Assembly (NCBI GenBank): GCA_947034885.2
Contig: OX344756.2
Span: 13,636,098 to 13,700,097, forward strand
Length of the DNA: 64,000 nucleotides
From: Thuidium tamariscinum
Taxonomy: Eukaryota; Streptophyta; Bryopsida; Hypnales; Thuidiaceae
Reading direction: 5' to 3'
Within the stretch, counting starts at the first letter, position 1, and every line of letters begins with the position of its first letter. The notes beneath the pieces were generated by a model. That model was not told the origin of the DNA, ran no database searches, and saw only the letters and a list, made by a program, of their open reading frames with translations. The position numbers and the translations under genes were made by a program. Below are positions 48,601 through 60,800 of this stretch, one piece after another.

Positions 48601-51600
48601 GACAAAGATTTGGTGTGCTTACTCGCAGCTAGGGCTTCCAGAGTGGAAAATCAAGATGCTATTGATACAGCCATCGTTGGAATCCTAGCCGACCCCAAAG
48701 AGGTGATGCATCGTGTTGTCAGGAACCGCTCTTCGTTTTTTTATTCCACTAGTATTGATTGAATAGAGTTGAATCTCCTTCAACCTGTAGGTCTAGCTCA
48801 CGTGATGATGGGACGTGATGATGGAACACGACGGGACATTGATTTTCAATGGATATGTGTGGCAGGCTCGAGCGAATATTCAGGAGATTCATTTTCTTCC
48901 GTTCAATCCGGTTGATAAGCGTACAGCGATTACTTATATCGATAGCAGCGATGGCAAGTGGTATCGAGCCAGCAAAGGAGCTCCTGAACAAATACTCGAT
49001 CTGGCTTACAACAAGGCAGACATAGCTGCGCGCGTGCATTCAGTTATCGACAAATTTGCAGAACGGGGGTTACGTTCACTAGCAGTTGCGAGGCAGGCAA
49101 GGAATTCGAATGAAACAATTCTTTCCCTTTAGTTTTCCCCTGAGTAGATGATCTTACCCATTGACCAGTTGGATGCGGCGAGTTCTCTACGTTTTCTATT
49201 CCAAGTTTTTGCATCCCTGATACAGCCATTCTTCTCTGGCACTTTCTTCCTTCAGGAAAATGATTAATGAGCGGCTACGAGATTAACGAGTTTAGATTTC
49301 TCTGTCTCATGGCACCCGCTAGGTAGTAACAGGCTCATAATTCGATACGTGCCCAAAATCGGGTTCCTCACGATTCATGCTACCTACTTGTGATTGAATA
49401 TTTTGTGGAGCTAAGACCTGTATAATTGTGAAACAGGAAGTGCCAGAACAGAGTAAAGATAGTCTCGGTGGACCTTGGGAACTCTTGGGGCTATTGCCGC
49501 TATTTGATCCACCTCGACACGACAGCGCTGAAACCATTCGTCGGGCACTTAATCTCGGAGTTAGCGTCAAAATGATCACAGGTATCATTTGAGCTTTGAA
49601 TGTTCATGCGTTGTGCTTAGGATCAGAGTCTACAGAGTTCTGTTTGCAAAGCTCGCGTTTCATTTTGCAGTCTGATAGTCCATCAACAATGTAGATAAAA
49701 AAGTTTACTGTTTTGGGTGTCCAGGTGATCAGTTGGCTATTGGCAAGGAGACGGGACGGCGGCTAGGCATGGGGACCAATATGTATCCTTCGTCCTCTTT
49801 GTTAGGAGCACACAAGGACGAGAGCATTGCTGCATTGCCTGTGGATGAGCTTATTGAGAAGGCGGATGGCTTTGCCGGTGTCTTTCCAGGTGAAATTTAG
49901 AAATCTGCACTTAATTCAAGACTCATTCAAGTTCCTACACGACGTCTTGATCCTTGTTATCCTAATTTTTTTGTTCTCTTGTGCAGAACACAAGTACGAA
50001 ATCGTGAAGAGACTGCAGGAGAAGAAGCATCTCGTTGGCATGACTGGTGATGGTGTGAATGATGCTCCTGCTTTGAAAAAGGCAGATATTGGTATTGCTG
50101 TAGCAGATGCCACGGATGCTGCCCGGGGGGCCTCCGACATCGTGCTCACAGAACCTGGTCTGAGTGTTATCATAAGTGCTGTGCTAACCAGTAGATCTAT
50201 TTTTCAGCGGATGAAAAACTACACGGTAAATCCTTGACCGTAGGCACCTGTATTACAAATACTTGTCCCATACTGTGTACTGTTATCAGTGATTAGTCTT
50301 AGTGACCTAGGTGAGATGAAATTGCTGACATTTATCCTCGGTCGAGAATCCTCCTTTTCGCTTCGCAATTGTTAAACTTCTGATATCTTTGAAATAGATT
50401 ATAGGACTCAAATGAAATGGGTGCTGTGTTTGGATCTTATTTGCAGATTTATGCTGTCTCTATCACCATTCGTATAGTGGTGAGCAATCAATTTACTTGC
50501 CCTTTCCATTCCTGAGTCAAGCTATTTGACATTGGGGACATTTGCATTCTTTGACCGTAGATTCGAAGCTGCAAACCGTGCATTCTTTGATTTACGTTTC
50601 TTTGAAGATAGTGTGACCAGACATCTTCCAGTTCACTGAATCGTATGTTTTTCGCAGCTGGGGTTCCTTCTCCTCGCATTGATCTGGAAGTTCGACTTCT
50701 CACCGTTCATGGTTCTGATCATTGCAATCCTCAACGATGGTTAGTAACATTCTAGAGATTTTTCATTAAGGAGCCTTATTTTCAGAATTTGTTTTGGTTA
50801 GTATATCCGAACCCAAATGCCATATTTACTCAAATATACCATGTGAACTAATCTGAATCCTCCAAGAGAAAGCACAACCCGAATGCTACAATGTATCCCA
50901 ACCTTGTTTCCAAGTATCTGTAAAGTATCGGATTAGTAATTTAGTATCTCAGAAATGATAAATGCTCACTGGAGTTGTTCATCTTGTGACTGAGGCTACT
51001 TCCAAGGAAAGGTATCTGTATCAACAGCTTTCACCTTGATTTTCTTGCGAAGGTTTGTAACTGGTTTTGGATGATTTAGGTACCATAATGACTATCTCAA
51101 AGGATCGCGTCAAACCATCTCCCGTGCCAGACAGCTGGAAGCTAAAAGAAATATTCTCCATTGGAGTTGTGCTGGGTACATACCTGGCGTTGATGACGGT
51201 TCTGTTCTTCTGGCTTATGCACAAAACCTCGTTTTTCCCGGTACATGTCTGAACACTCTCAATATGTGCCATTACTTCTGGCTTAATTTCAGGTGGTGGA
51301 ATGATAGCGGTTGTGAAGGCATCTGCATGTGACGATGAGGTCGTGGCACTCGTCATAAGCAAGCTTATACGAGTGAACTTTCTGTTGCAGGATCGCTTTG
51401 GAGTGAAGGATATAAGCTACAGTAACAGTCGTATGACAGCGGCTGTGTATTTGCAAGTTAGCATTATCAGTCAAGCCCTAATTTTCGTAACACGTTCTCG
51501 ATCTTGGTCCTTTTTGGAAAGGCCGGGTTTCCTTCTTCTTTCTGCTTTTTTTGCTGCTCAACTGGTAAGATTTATCTTTCCTTATCATTTTGATTACTCT

Positions 51601-52606
51601 AAATTTCAAGTGTGTCGGTTTAGTTGATGGATTTCGATGATCAAGAATTTGATACTGTGCACGACTCCATGAACAGTTCGAAGTACCACGAATCTTTCTG
51701 TACCCGACTCCGGACTTCCTGATTGGAGTTGGTACGGTGTGCTAATTCGACCAATGTTTTTGTTCTTGCACAGGTTGCTACATTTATCGCCGTATATGCT
51801 GTTTGGGCATTTGCTAACATCAGAGGCATTGGATGGGGCTGGGCTGGAGTTATCTGGCTCTATAGTATCGTGACGTATGTTCCTCTTGATATCATTAAGT
51901 TCATCGTTCGGTATGTTCAAAGTGGAAATGCGTGGGATCTTCTGCTTGAGCGCAAGGTACTTTGCACCTAAACTTAAATCCATTGTTTTTATTGGCAAAG
52001 GTATGTGGAGAGCGTGATTGTTTGTGCAAATTTAGCGACGAGTAGATACTTTGTACGTTTGAGATTCTTGCCTTCTAAGGTAGAGCATCGATATTACAGA
52101 CGGCCTTCACCAGAAAGAAAGACTTTGGAAAGGAGGCTCGTGAAGCGCAATGGGCGCATGCTCAGCGAACATTACATGGTCTTCATCCTACCGATGCAAA
52201 CGACAGTCCCCTACCTGGAGACAATAACAACAGAGAGCTTGGTGAAATGGCTGATCAAGCCAAGAGGAGGGCTGAAATTGCAAGGTATGTGTTGGAAATG
52301 AAAGCAAACCATCATTTCGGAATGGCGTGCACTGTTTAGGATCCGAGAATGGAAAAGGATCTTTGACCTGATCGCTCCTACATTAGCATTGTACCAAGAA
52401 CGGAATTGGTTTGTTGCACAGTTCTCCCATCCTGCAATATTTTGTGGTCATTATTCTCAGTGAAAGGATCAACGTACACTACTCAGTTGTCTTTGTTACC
52501 ATTGTGCAGGCTGAGGGAATTAAATACACTGAAGGGGCATGTGGAATCCGTTGTTCGTTTGAAGAATCTCGATGTCAACATGATTCAGCAATCATACACC
52601 GTGTAG
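45671..52606 (+). CDS. Plasma-membrane H+-ATPase (P3A-type), copy 2, complete
   Basis: Electrogenic proton pump of the plasma membrane. Twenty coding exons: 45671-45742, 46020-46139, 46277-46375, 46514-46651, 46818-46952, 47189-47368, 47624-47830, 48248-48367, 48583-48702, 48866-49096, 49437-49581, 49725-49889, 49987-50225, 50447-50479, 50658-50739, 51080-51240, 51391-51564, 51774-51956, 52100-52284, 52510-52606. They join to 2886 nt, 961 residues, close to the ~950 of plant homologues. Key sites are TGES 192-195, phosphorylated Asp339 in DKTGT, KGAP 434-437, TGDGVND 597-603, Arg666 in M5 and Asp695 in M6 (matching Arg655/Asp684 of Arabidopsis AHA2), and penultimate Thr960 in QQSYTV for 14-3-3 binding. 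The N-terminus, about 10 residues longer than AHA2, and an Asn-rich insert in the C-terminal domain are unusual. Introns 46953-47188 and 49097-49436 have GC donors. Exons were defined by splice sites and family alignment; no transcript was seen. Confidence 0.96.
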
Positions 52607-53110
52607 AACATCTCACCAACCTGCTCCTAGTTTCCAGTTCCAGGAGATCCAGTGTCCTGCCTCGTGTCTCACAAGCACAGCGATGTGGATGACCAGGTTT
52701 CAGTGTCACGTGCAACAGTTGTTGACAGAATTTCTGAACTGCTTTTTGTTAATGTAGTGTAGAGCAGGTGAGTTCTGGACCGCTCGCCATGGTTGTCCTA
52801 GCCTTCTACTTTAGAGCTTTTCCATAGAAAGTTTATAGGGGGGAAAGGCCATGCGATGGCGATGCTAAATGTTTTCCTTGTTTCTTGTTTGTGAGGTTGC
52901 ACGACCTTCTCTTTGTGTGTAAATACTTCCCCCATGTATTGTGATCAATACCGATGTCGGTGAGTGTTGACAAATTTCCGGATCGGAAGTACTGTAAATT
53001 GATGGATATTGTTCTAGCGGTCATTCGCCACATTGACGTGAACGTTTCTCCTTTCGGGCAGTTCAGGAAAGTTCAGGAAATTCGTTATTCTTCACTGCAT
53101 TGTATTTTCT
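46600..53110 (+). repeat. Gene-scale direct duplication, partner of 1-6510
   Basis: Same orientation, constant offset of 46,599 bp. One difference was found up to 52813 (C at 49819 versus T at 3220). The left limit of the duplication is outside the window on the copy 1 side. Confidence 0.95.
52607..53110 (+). other. 3' UTR and downstream flank of H+-ATPase copy 2
   Basis: Partner of 6008-6510: identical through 52813, then substituted at 52814, 52829, 52919, 52951, 52957, 52986 and further on, and unrelated beyond about 53135. Contains the same CAG|GTGAGT match to a splice donor near 52765-52773. Confidence 0.6.
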
Positions 53111-53969
53111 TTACCATTTAACGTCGGGCGGGTAATCATGCCCAATAGCGGGGCAGCGGGCAGCGGGCAGTGAACATTGTTGACTGGATGACAGACTGGG
53201 GGAGAGGATCACCTCGGCTCTCTCTACGTGGCCACCTCATAATAAAAAAAAGGATGTCAATGAAGCAAGGAGTCAGCGCGCAGCGTTAAATCCTACCTTG
53301 GAAGGTGGGCCCGCACAGTGGATTTACCCAGGGGAAAATATTGAAAGTTTGTTTGTTTGTTTCTATTTTTTTCGAATTTTGAATTTGTATTCATAATCGG
53401 AGATCCCAAATTAGCTGGGAGTGTTAAAACAAACCAAGAAATCGAACACAAAAATAAACCCTAAATCCTTGTCAACCCCTAGTAAAGCAAGTTTTATCTT
53501 GTTGGGATTGCCTTCGACGGTAGGATTTAACATTCTGCGCAGTCAACCGAAAAGATGTTAGCAATGATAATATAAACTCGGCAAGTAGGTCCAAATGTCA
53601 TGTTCAAAGAATTTGGGAGTCTGAATAAATCTGAGTTCACTAATTGAAGGAAATTTTTGCACTTCATAATGGAAGATGGCTTCAATTGCCAAAGCGATTT
53701 AATCTTATTCAACAATCAAAAAGTGACACTTGTGTCATTCAATGGTTAAAAGTACTAGAAATGTGCCTTGTACTATTTCCACAGTCAAAATAAAAGTGAA
53801 TGTAATCTTCTAAATTGAATATAAACTTCTAAATTGAATAACTTTCAAACCAAAGATCAAAACATTGCAACTAGGGGATGTATAGTTCCAAAGACTTCAA
53901 AATATGGATGTCGAAATAGCAAACAAATTTGAGATATAAGCGAACAACCTATTTTAAAGGGATGGTTGA
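53111..53969. other. Spacer downstream of H+-ATPase copy 2
   Basis: Unrelated to the downstream flank of copy 1. Begins with GGGCAGCGGGCAGCGGGCAG-like short tandem words (53150-53170), then becomes AT-rich. No gene. Confidence 0.45.
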
Positions 53970-55860
53970 AGAATACCTAAGATGACCTAAATTTAAAATT
54001 GTGGATGTCATTTTGGGTGTTTCTGATGTATTCTTCTACCAAAATTTTGAATGTTATATAACCAATCATGATTGAATTTTATTCAAATTTATTGAGTGTG
54101 TGAATTGTTGATTGTTAATCTAGGACTAGTCAACAAGTATTATCATTGTAGCATCCTAGAATTAAAGATGTTGATCAATTTCATATTGGCATTTTTTAAT
54201 GACATGACTCCCTTTTTTCGGATGGAATTGGGTCATGTTTGGTTATGTAGCATCATATCTTACATTTCTTTTATCAAATAGAATAGTCCTATGTTTATTT
54301 TGAAGTGAACAAAAATTGGGCAAATTGTTTAGCAAATATTATCAAATGTTAGGGAGCTTCTATTTTCAATGACAAGAAGACAAATTTTTGCTAAAAATGA
54401 GTGAAGTCTAAAAAAGGTATTTGAATATGCAAAACCACATTGAAGTCAAAAGTGACATCAATTGTGAAGTGAAACTAAATCCAATTGGTTTCATTGCAAT
54501 CACTCAATTTTACATTTTGATTGATATCTCTTAACTACAAGGAATTATACTAACCTTGAATATTCTTGCATCTCAAAGTAATTACTTAATTGACTAAAGA
54601 AGGAAAGATCCAATCAAAGGTAGCTATAGTTATAAAGGGTCTCCAATGCTTGGCTAAAAATCATGTTTGATATTAGGTCAAATAAAGTTAGTTCTCAACT
54701 CCTTGCAAAGTGATTATATATATGTAGTAGCCACATTGCCTCAATGCTTAAGTAGGAAGTCAACCCCTAAGTTTAATTTGGGAACGTAATTTCTTGCACC
54801 ATAACAATTTCAACCTTCGGAGAGGATAACTATTTTGTCATGGAATGAATGATGGATCCATAGTACTAGAAGCTAGAGAAATGCAAAATTGCCTAAAAAA
54901 TCTATATTTCTTAAATTTTTAATTTAGAACATCTATTAATATCAATATACATTGATGTATACTAATAATATTTATGATGCAAATTTAAAATAATTGCATT
55001 GTTTTAAATGAGTGCAAGTTGAAATGTTATTGTATTCTACAAAAATATAATTTTGTAGCAACACTAATTTTCTAGGTGACACTAATATCTCCCTTACTAA
55101 TAAGAAAAATCAATCTAGTGTTTATACTATATGTCTCTAAATTATAATATGCCTTGGCATGTAAATGTCCCCAAATTACCAAAACATTATCAAAAGATTG
55201 AAAACAAGTGCAATCAATACATCTAACATCCAACCAATGTTAAGTCTAGTGACAAATTATTTACCAAAAGGCAAAATTTTAGGAGGATTATTAATAAATG
55301 AAACCACCAAAATTGACTCAGTAAAGTAAAAATATGTAAATGAAAAATGATTTCATTCTTAAAATGGCTATGAGATGGATTTTATTGTTGTCATTGAAAA
55401 TGAACTTTTCAAAGCATAAAACAAACACAAGTGCTAGTTCTTTTTTTTTTTGTGGTTTGTTGTCAATTTGCACCAATGTCAAATCTTGGATGAAATTGCC
55501 ATAAAACTTAAAAATATTAAAAAATATTAAATAAAATTACAAAAAAACTTCAAATTATAAAAAAATATTGAATGAAATTACCAAATTGTAGATGAAAATG
55601 GAATTATAGATTTGTAATATATGCTAAGTTAATGTGATATTTTCTATCCAACATGTCCATGAATGCTGAAATTAGGAGCACCACTACAACATTTAATAAC
55701 CGCCACATTGGCACTTCATAAAAAATTAAAAAATTAAAAAAAAACAATCTGTGAAGGTGGGTCCCAACTCCCAACGGCACAACTTAGGGTTTCGCAAACC
55801 CTAAGCCCCCGTCCCCTACTTATGCTTCTACTCGCGAGCTCTCTCTGTCAATTTTACTCT
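53970..55860 (+). repeat. ~1.9-kb dispersed repeat, copy 2
   Basis: Collinear with 33330-35290. It shares the terminal CACAACTTAGGGTTT-GCAAACCCTAA block near 55780 and then diverges. Short indels and AT-rich expansions (55500-55570) distinguish it. Confidence 0.85.
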
Positions 55861-57420
55861 TCGCTCAGCTCGAACTTCGTTGCGTTATATTTTGGTTACG
55901 CTTCATCATCCCGATTGTCGAAGTTGGTTTCTTTCTCGCCTCGAGTTATATTTTTGCTTGGCTTCTGGTATCTGGTGCGGTGTGCAGGCGACCGTTTGCA
56001 ACGACCTCTACCCCTTAAACGTGGTCTACATTAGTTTTTGTTCAGTGCGACGTGGATTGGGTTGTCCCTCTACCTTTAGTAATGTCTCGTGCATAGTCTT
56101 GCTCTTTTGATCACTCGTTTTTCTTATAGGGTTTTGGTTATGGTCTAGGATGGTTACCTCTACGTGCGCAGCTGCGGTCGGTCGCTGGGACCTTGTTTGA
56201 CAAGGAGAACCTCCCTAGTATGCCCCTGCATTTCTATGACGCTTAACTGTAAACTGAGACCTCCTTACTCTGTTTTATGTACGTCGTTTGTATTTCGAAG
56301 CTGGTGATGTTTCGAGAACAATAACCAAAAACTTTGATCCTGACTTCTTTGATGATTATCTTATCATCGGCTGAGGCTTCGTACTTTAGGTTTATTAGGG
56401 TTTGGGGCGGGGGGTTTGTTGGTTTTGATTTTTGGATCTTTGTGGGTTTTTACCCGAGGCTGGATGAAGATAAATTTCATAGACCTGTTCTGAACTATAT
56501 TGTTAAACAAACATGCACTACCAACTGACAGCCTTCGTTTATAAGTATAGGAAAGAAAAGGCGGGGGTGGTGTCCTTGGCGGGATACTACTCTGACAATA
56601 TGGAGCGACCTTGTCTACTGGTCGTAGATTCCAGTGTTAACGTCTGAGAGTGGCATCATTTCCTGACGATTCTTCCATTGGGAGGCTCCGATGTTGATGA
56701 TGTGGTGGCATATTCCATTGCCCTGGGGAGCGGCGTCGCTGCAATTACTCTTTGGGACAGACCATGTTACCTTCATAGGTTCATTTTACTTTTGGCTGAG
56801 AAGTGATGATTTCTAATCCGTTACCACTCTGAAAGAGTACGTGTGGACGAACACTAAACCATGGTTGTGGTTCTGATCTCAGACTGCCAACATGTTATAT
56901 TTCGTTTACCCTGTTGTTGAGGTCGCGGAGATGATTATACACACCAATTGTTCTATCTCTGACTACTTTATGGAGACGCACATGAGGCTGTTTCTGATCC
57001 TTGACCTCCTTACCGATATAGCAGTTCCAATTCTTCTGACGGTAGGGGAGTGATGATCCAAAATGCCAAAACAGTTATCCCTGTCCGAATTATTATGTGG
57101 ATACAACATCACACGTTCTGACTCCTACCGGTCGTATTGCTTGTATTGGAGACTCTGGGGTACCATGAATTCATGATCTCAAATGCCTCCTATAATTCCT
57201 GTTCCAAGGATTGGATGAGGTTTTGTAGTTTTTGTGACCTGGTGCTTTTTTTTTATGCTTTGGCTGCGAGGCGTTACAACATCGTCTTTTCTAACGAAGT
57301 GGGTGTCGGCGAAAGCAAATATTACTCGAGTCCTTCCTTTTGGTGGAAGGATCCCCGTCTTAAACCAATGCTTGCTTTTCCTATGAGCTTGTGTTGACCT
57401 GTCTGCTGGAACATTTGTAA
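55861..57420 (+). pseudogene. Broken coding-like stretch, family unknown
   Basis: GC content is higher than in the flanking repeats. Protein-like runs appear in shifting plus frames (for example 56334-56528 and 57137-57397, the latter including NEVGVGESKYYSSPSFWWKD), separated by stops. No motif is recognised. It could be a decayed host gene or a foreign insert. Confidence 0.3.
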
Positions 57421-57695
57421 AATGCGTGCAATCAATCTTTCATTTCTTGCAGCAGGCTGCGTTCCTATACTCAAAGAACTTGTACAGTGCATTATAATCA
57501 TGTGCCGACCCTCCCTCATCCAGTTACAGGCTACGGAATCGTATTATTGATTATTAGAAGACAAATTACAGTTCTACTGAGAGCATCATAGGAACGAACT
57601 CATCGTCGTGACGCATGATGGAATTGTCACTTACGACCCGTGGATGAGAAGCTAATGAAAAGTCTCAGCAACTTTACAGTTTGTTTTGAAAACCA

Positions 57696-57823
57696 TTTAA
57701 TCTTCATCCGTAATTGAAAATGGTACAATGAATTGAAACGTTGAGACTCTTATTCAATTTAATCTTCATCTGTAATTGAAAACAGTACAATGAATTGAAA
57801 CGTTGAGATTCTCATTCTATTCC
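57696..57823 (+). repeat. 62-bp tandem duplication
   Basis: AATCTTCATC-GTAATTGAAAA...GTACAATGAATTGAAACGTT occurs at 57699 and again at 57761, about 90% alike. Confidence 0.9.
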
Positions 57824-60800
57824 GTAAGTAGAGGGCGGAAGTTTAGGACTTCTTTCGAAACTCCCTTTGGAGCGCTCGAAATGTTTCAGGCAGGTTCCAT
57901 GATCTAAGAGGCTATCATTAAAACTTCCAGGGGACCAAAATTTGTACCGACAATTTTAGAAAATCCGCTGGCTCATCTGAAAGTGGGTTCTCCGCCGAAT
58001 TTATCATCAAATTTTAAGGGAAATGTACGGTTACTGCTTGACAGCCTGCCTTACATATGATCAGGTCACATTACTAAAAGGTGTTGATGTCAATCGGTGC
58101 ATTCGATTTGTCTCTTCATTTCCTTTTCGCGAAACCAGCCCAAATTGCAAGCGCGCATTGCAAATCTCATCCTTGACATGCCGAGGTCGAGGTAACAGTC
58201 TTTTGTGCACCGATCACTAGCTTAAATGATTCCCTCTCTTTTACCTCTTGTTGATGTCAGTGACCTAGCAAGAGGTGTACACTTTTGTAACTCCATGTGT
58301 ATCGAAGTAATTGCCGTTGGCAATTCGAGGACCCTCATCGCGGCTTACTTAGTGGGAACTGGGAAGAGATCCAAGTGACATTGGCAAGTGATAGGCTCAG
58401 CAATAGACTTGTATGAGCATTCCATACTTAAACAGGAGATTAAGTGTGGTTTATTTGTGATTTGAAATTCTGAATTTGAAGGCACATTTGGTAATTTGAC
58501 TACGAAGGCCCACCCCACTACGATAAGCTTGGAATGGTTATTATAAGTGCAACCATGAGAATTAGGAAAGGGTGACAAGGTCTCGATTAGTACAAAACAA
58601 GGCTCAAACAAGTGGTGTGATTGTCTAACGTTGGAAAACTGAAGAACCAGTGTGCCCATCTGCTCGAGATTGAAGGTCCTTGTTTCAACAGGGATGCCAT
58701 AACGCATGAATTCTGCAAGCTTGTCACCATTGTTACTTAGCCAGGTTATCATAGATAAGGGTGAAGATACTCTTTGAAACCGCTAAGGTCTCATTCTTAT
58801 CTCGTTTGATATATGCCTGTCATCAGAGCAGAACTTAGGTTTTCATACAATGGATTGAACGTATTTGCAAACTGTGTAAGCATGACTTGGCCACTGATAT
58901 TTCGAATGAAAAATGGGCCCGGTTAAGTGTTCACTGTTACTGGTTCCAGTCCTAAGATTCTTGAGACCTAAGCATTTCCTAGTTTTGAAGCTCTGCACAC
59001 TTCAACATCACTCTGAAACTCGTCATTTTAAATAAATTTATGAAAACACAAGTCTAGCTGGATCAATTGAACAAGTGTGATGATGCAATTGAGCACAGGC
59101 TCTAGGACTTGGTCCATGGCCGTCAACAATTAGACGCTCACGGTAGTTGAGCAGCAAGTTGGGAAGCAAGCTAGGAATTGAAGAATGGAGCTCGCTCTGC
59201 AACAACCAGTCTTGCCGGTTGTATCAAATCGAATTTAAACTCGTTGCAAACAAAATAGACAGTTTGTAAGGGAATTGAACCTAATAAACGCAACAGACTG
59301 AGCGTCCAAAATCGACACTATATACTTTATTTGTACATTTGATGACCTTAAATGTAGGAGTCTGGTACTTAGTCTTAGATTGTTGGTTTTGGGGTACATC
59401 TCATTAGAAAATTTTATATGAATTCTACTGATTTCTAAGTTATCGACTGTGACTGCCAATCAGTGTACGCACTAGAGTGACGTGCAGCAAATTTTCCACA
59501 AAGTTTTGAGTTCACATGAATTCATGCTCGCCCACTTAGGCTACTGGCCCAAGTGATTAATGTTTTAACATCAAAATTCTAGGAGAGTTAAGAAAATTCT
59601 TGCTTGATGAACTGCTCCACTTGCCATATTTTGTGGAAATGGAAAAGTTGGCACTTGTCCAGACGCTGGTCCTGAGCCTCAGATCTATGGAAGTCCTAGT
59701 TTGAAGAGCTTTTTTCACATGGATGTGACAATTTTGAGTGCTATGAAACACGCCATATATCTTTGAACAAATACGATTGACTCTTTCACTGGACTTCATC
59801 CGGTGGAAGTCTGGGAGCTAGACAGTCCATGGGCATTAAAATATTCTGCTGACTGTCACCAGAGCATAACGTCAATTTTGTTAAATTGGCGGAATTCCAC
59901 AACTTGGGCATTTTGAACGAGACGAAGCTGGCCTCAAGCTTTAAATCAATACCAGTCCTAACTTTTTTTTCACAATGAATGTCACAATATTGTTGCCTGC
60001 AATTGCGCCTGTTTCCACGAGATTGACCATTACACGGATTATATGTATGTTCTCGTCATAATCAGTGTAAGAATTTCCTTTTCCTGGAAACATTCTCTGC
60101 TTGCTGGAAAAGAGATTTAGAGGAATGTATGGCCAAGTAAGTCTAGTTCCCATTTTCCTCCAAATGGCTTGGACGAATATCATTGCTTGCTATCGCTTTG
60201 CTTGTTGACTCATGCTAAAAGATATCATTAAAAACTAACATCGGCGGATGTTCCGTCTGCCTCCTAGTTGGTTGAAACAGCATTCTAATGTTGTTTCTTT
60301 CCAAAGTTGTTCCAAGGGGCTTCCTCATGTTATTTCAACAGAAATTTTTAAATGCTGTTTCAACAGTGCTTTTCAATGCTTGTCAAGAGGGTGTTTGCAA
60401 TCGTGGCAACTTGCTTACTGGCTTAGGTGCATGGTACAGCGCCACAAGTCATCCAAATCTTGACAAGAAACTGTTTCATGTGTTCAACAGGTGCCAGGCA
60501 GGATTAATAGTTCTTCAGCCAATTTAACTTGGCATCCATCAAAAGTATCTCACAGAACCACTTTCTTTTTTTTCAAATGTAAGATTTCAGTGAAATTGGT
60601 GCAGTTTCAAGTGATTTAAACTTCAGATGTACACCTGTGACTGTTAATAGACATCTGTACACTAGTTTTCAGAGCTTGGGTGGGGCTTGGATACCCATTT
60701 GTCACAATTCTGGCACTGAGGAAAATACCAATTTATTGAATACGGCCATTACAGCGCACGGAGAAATAGAGCTTTCTACCTCAAATGATCTGAAACTTGA

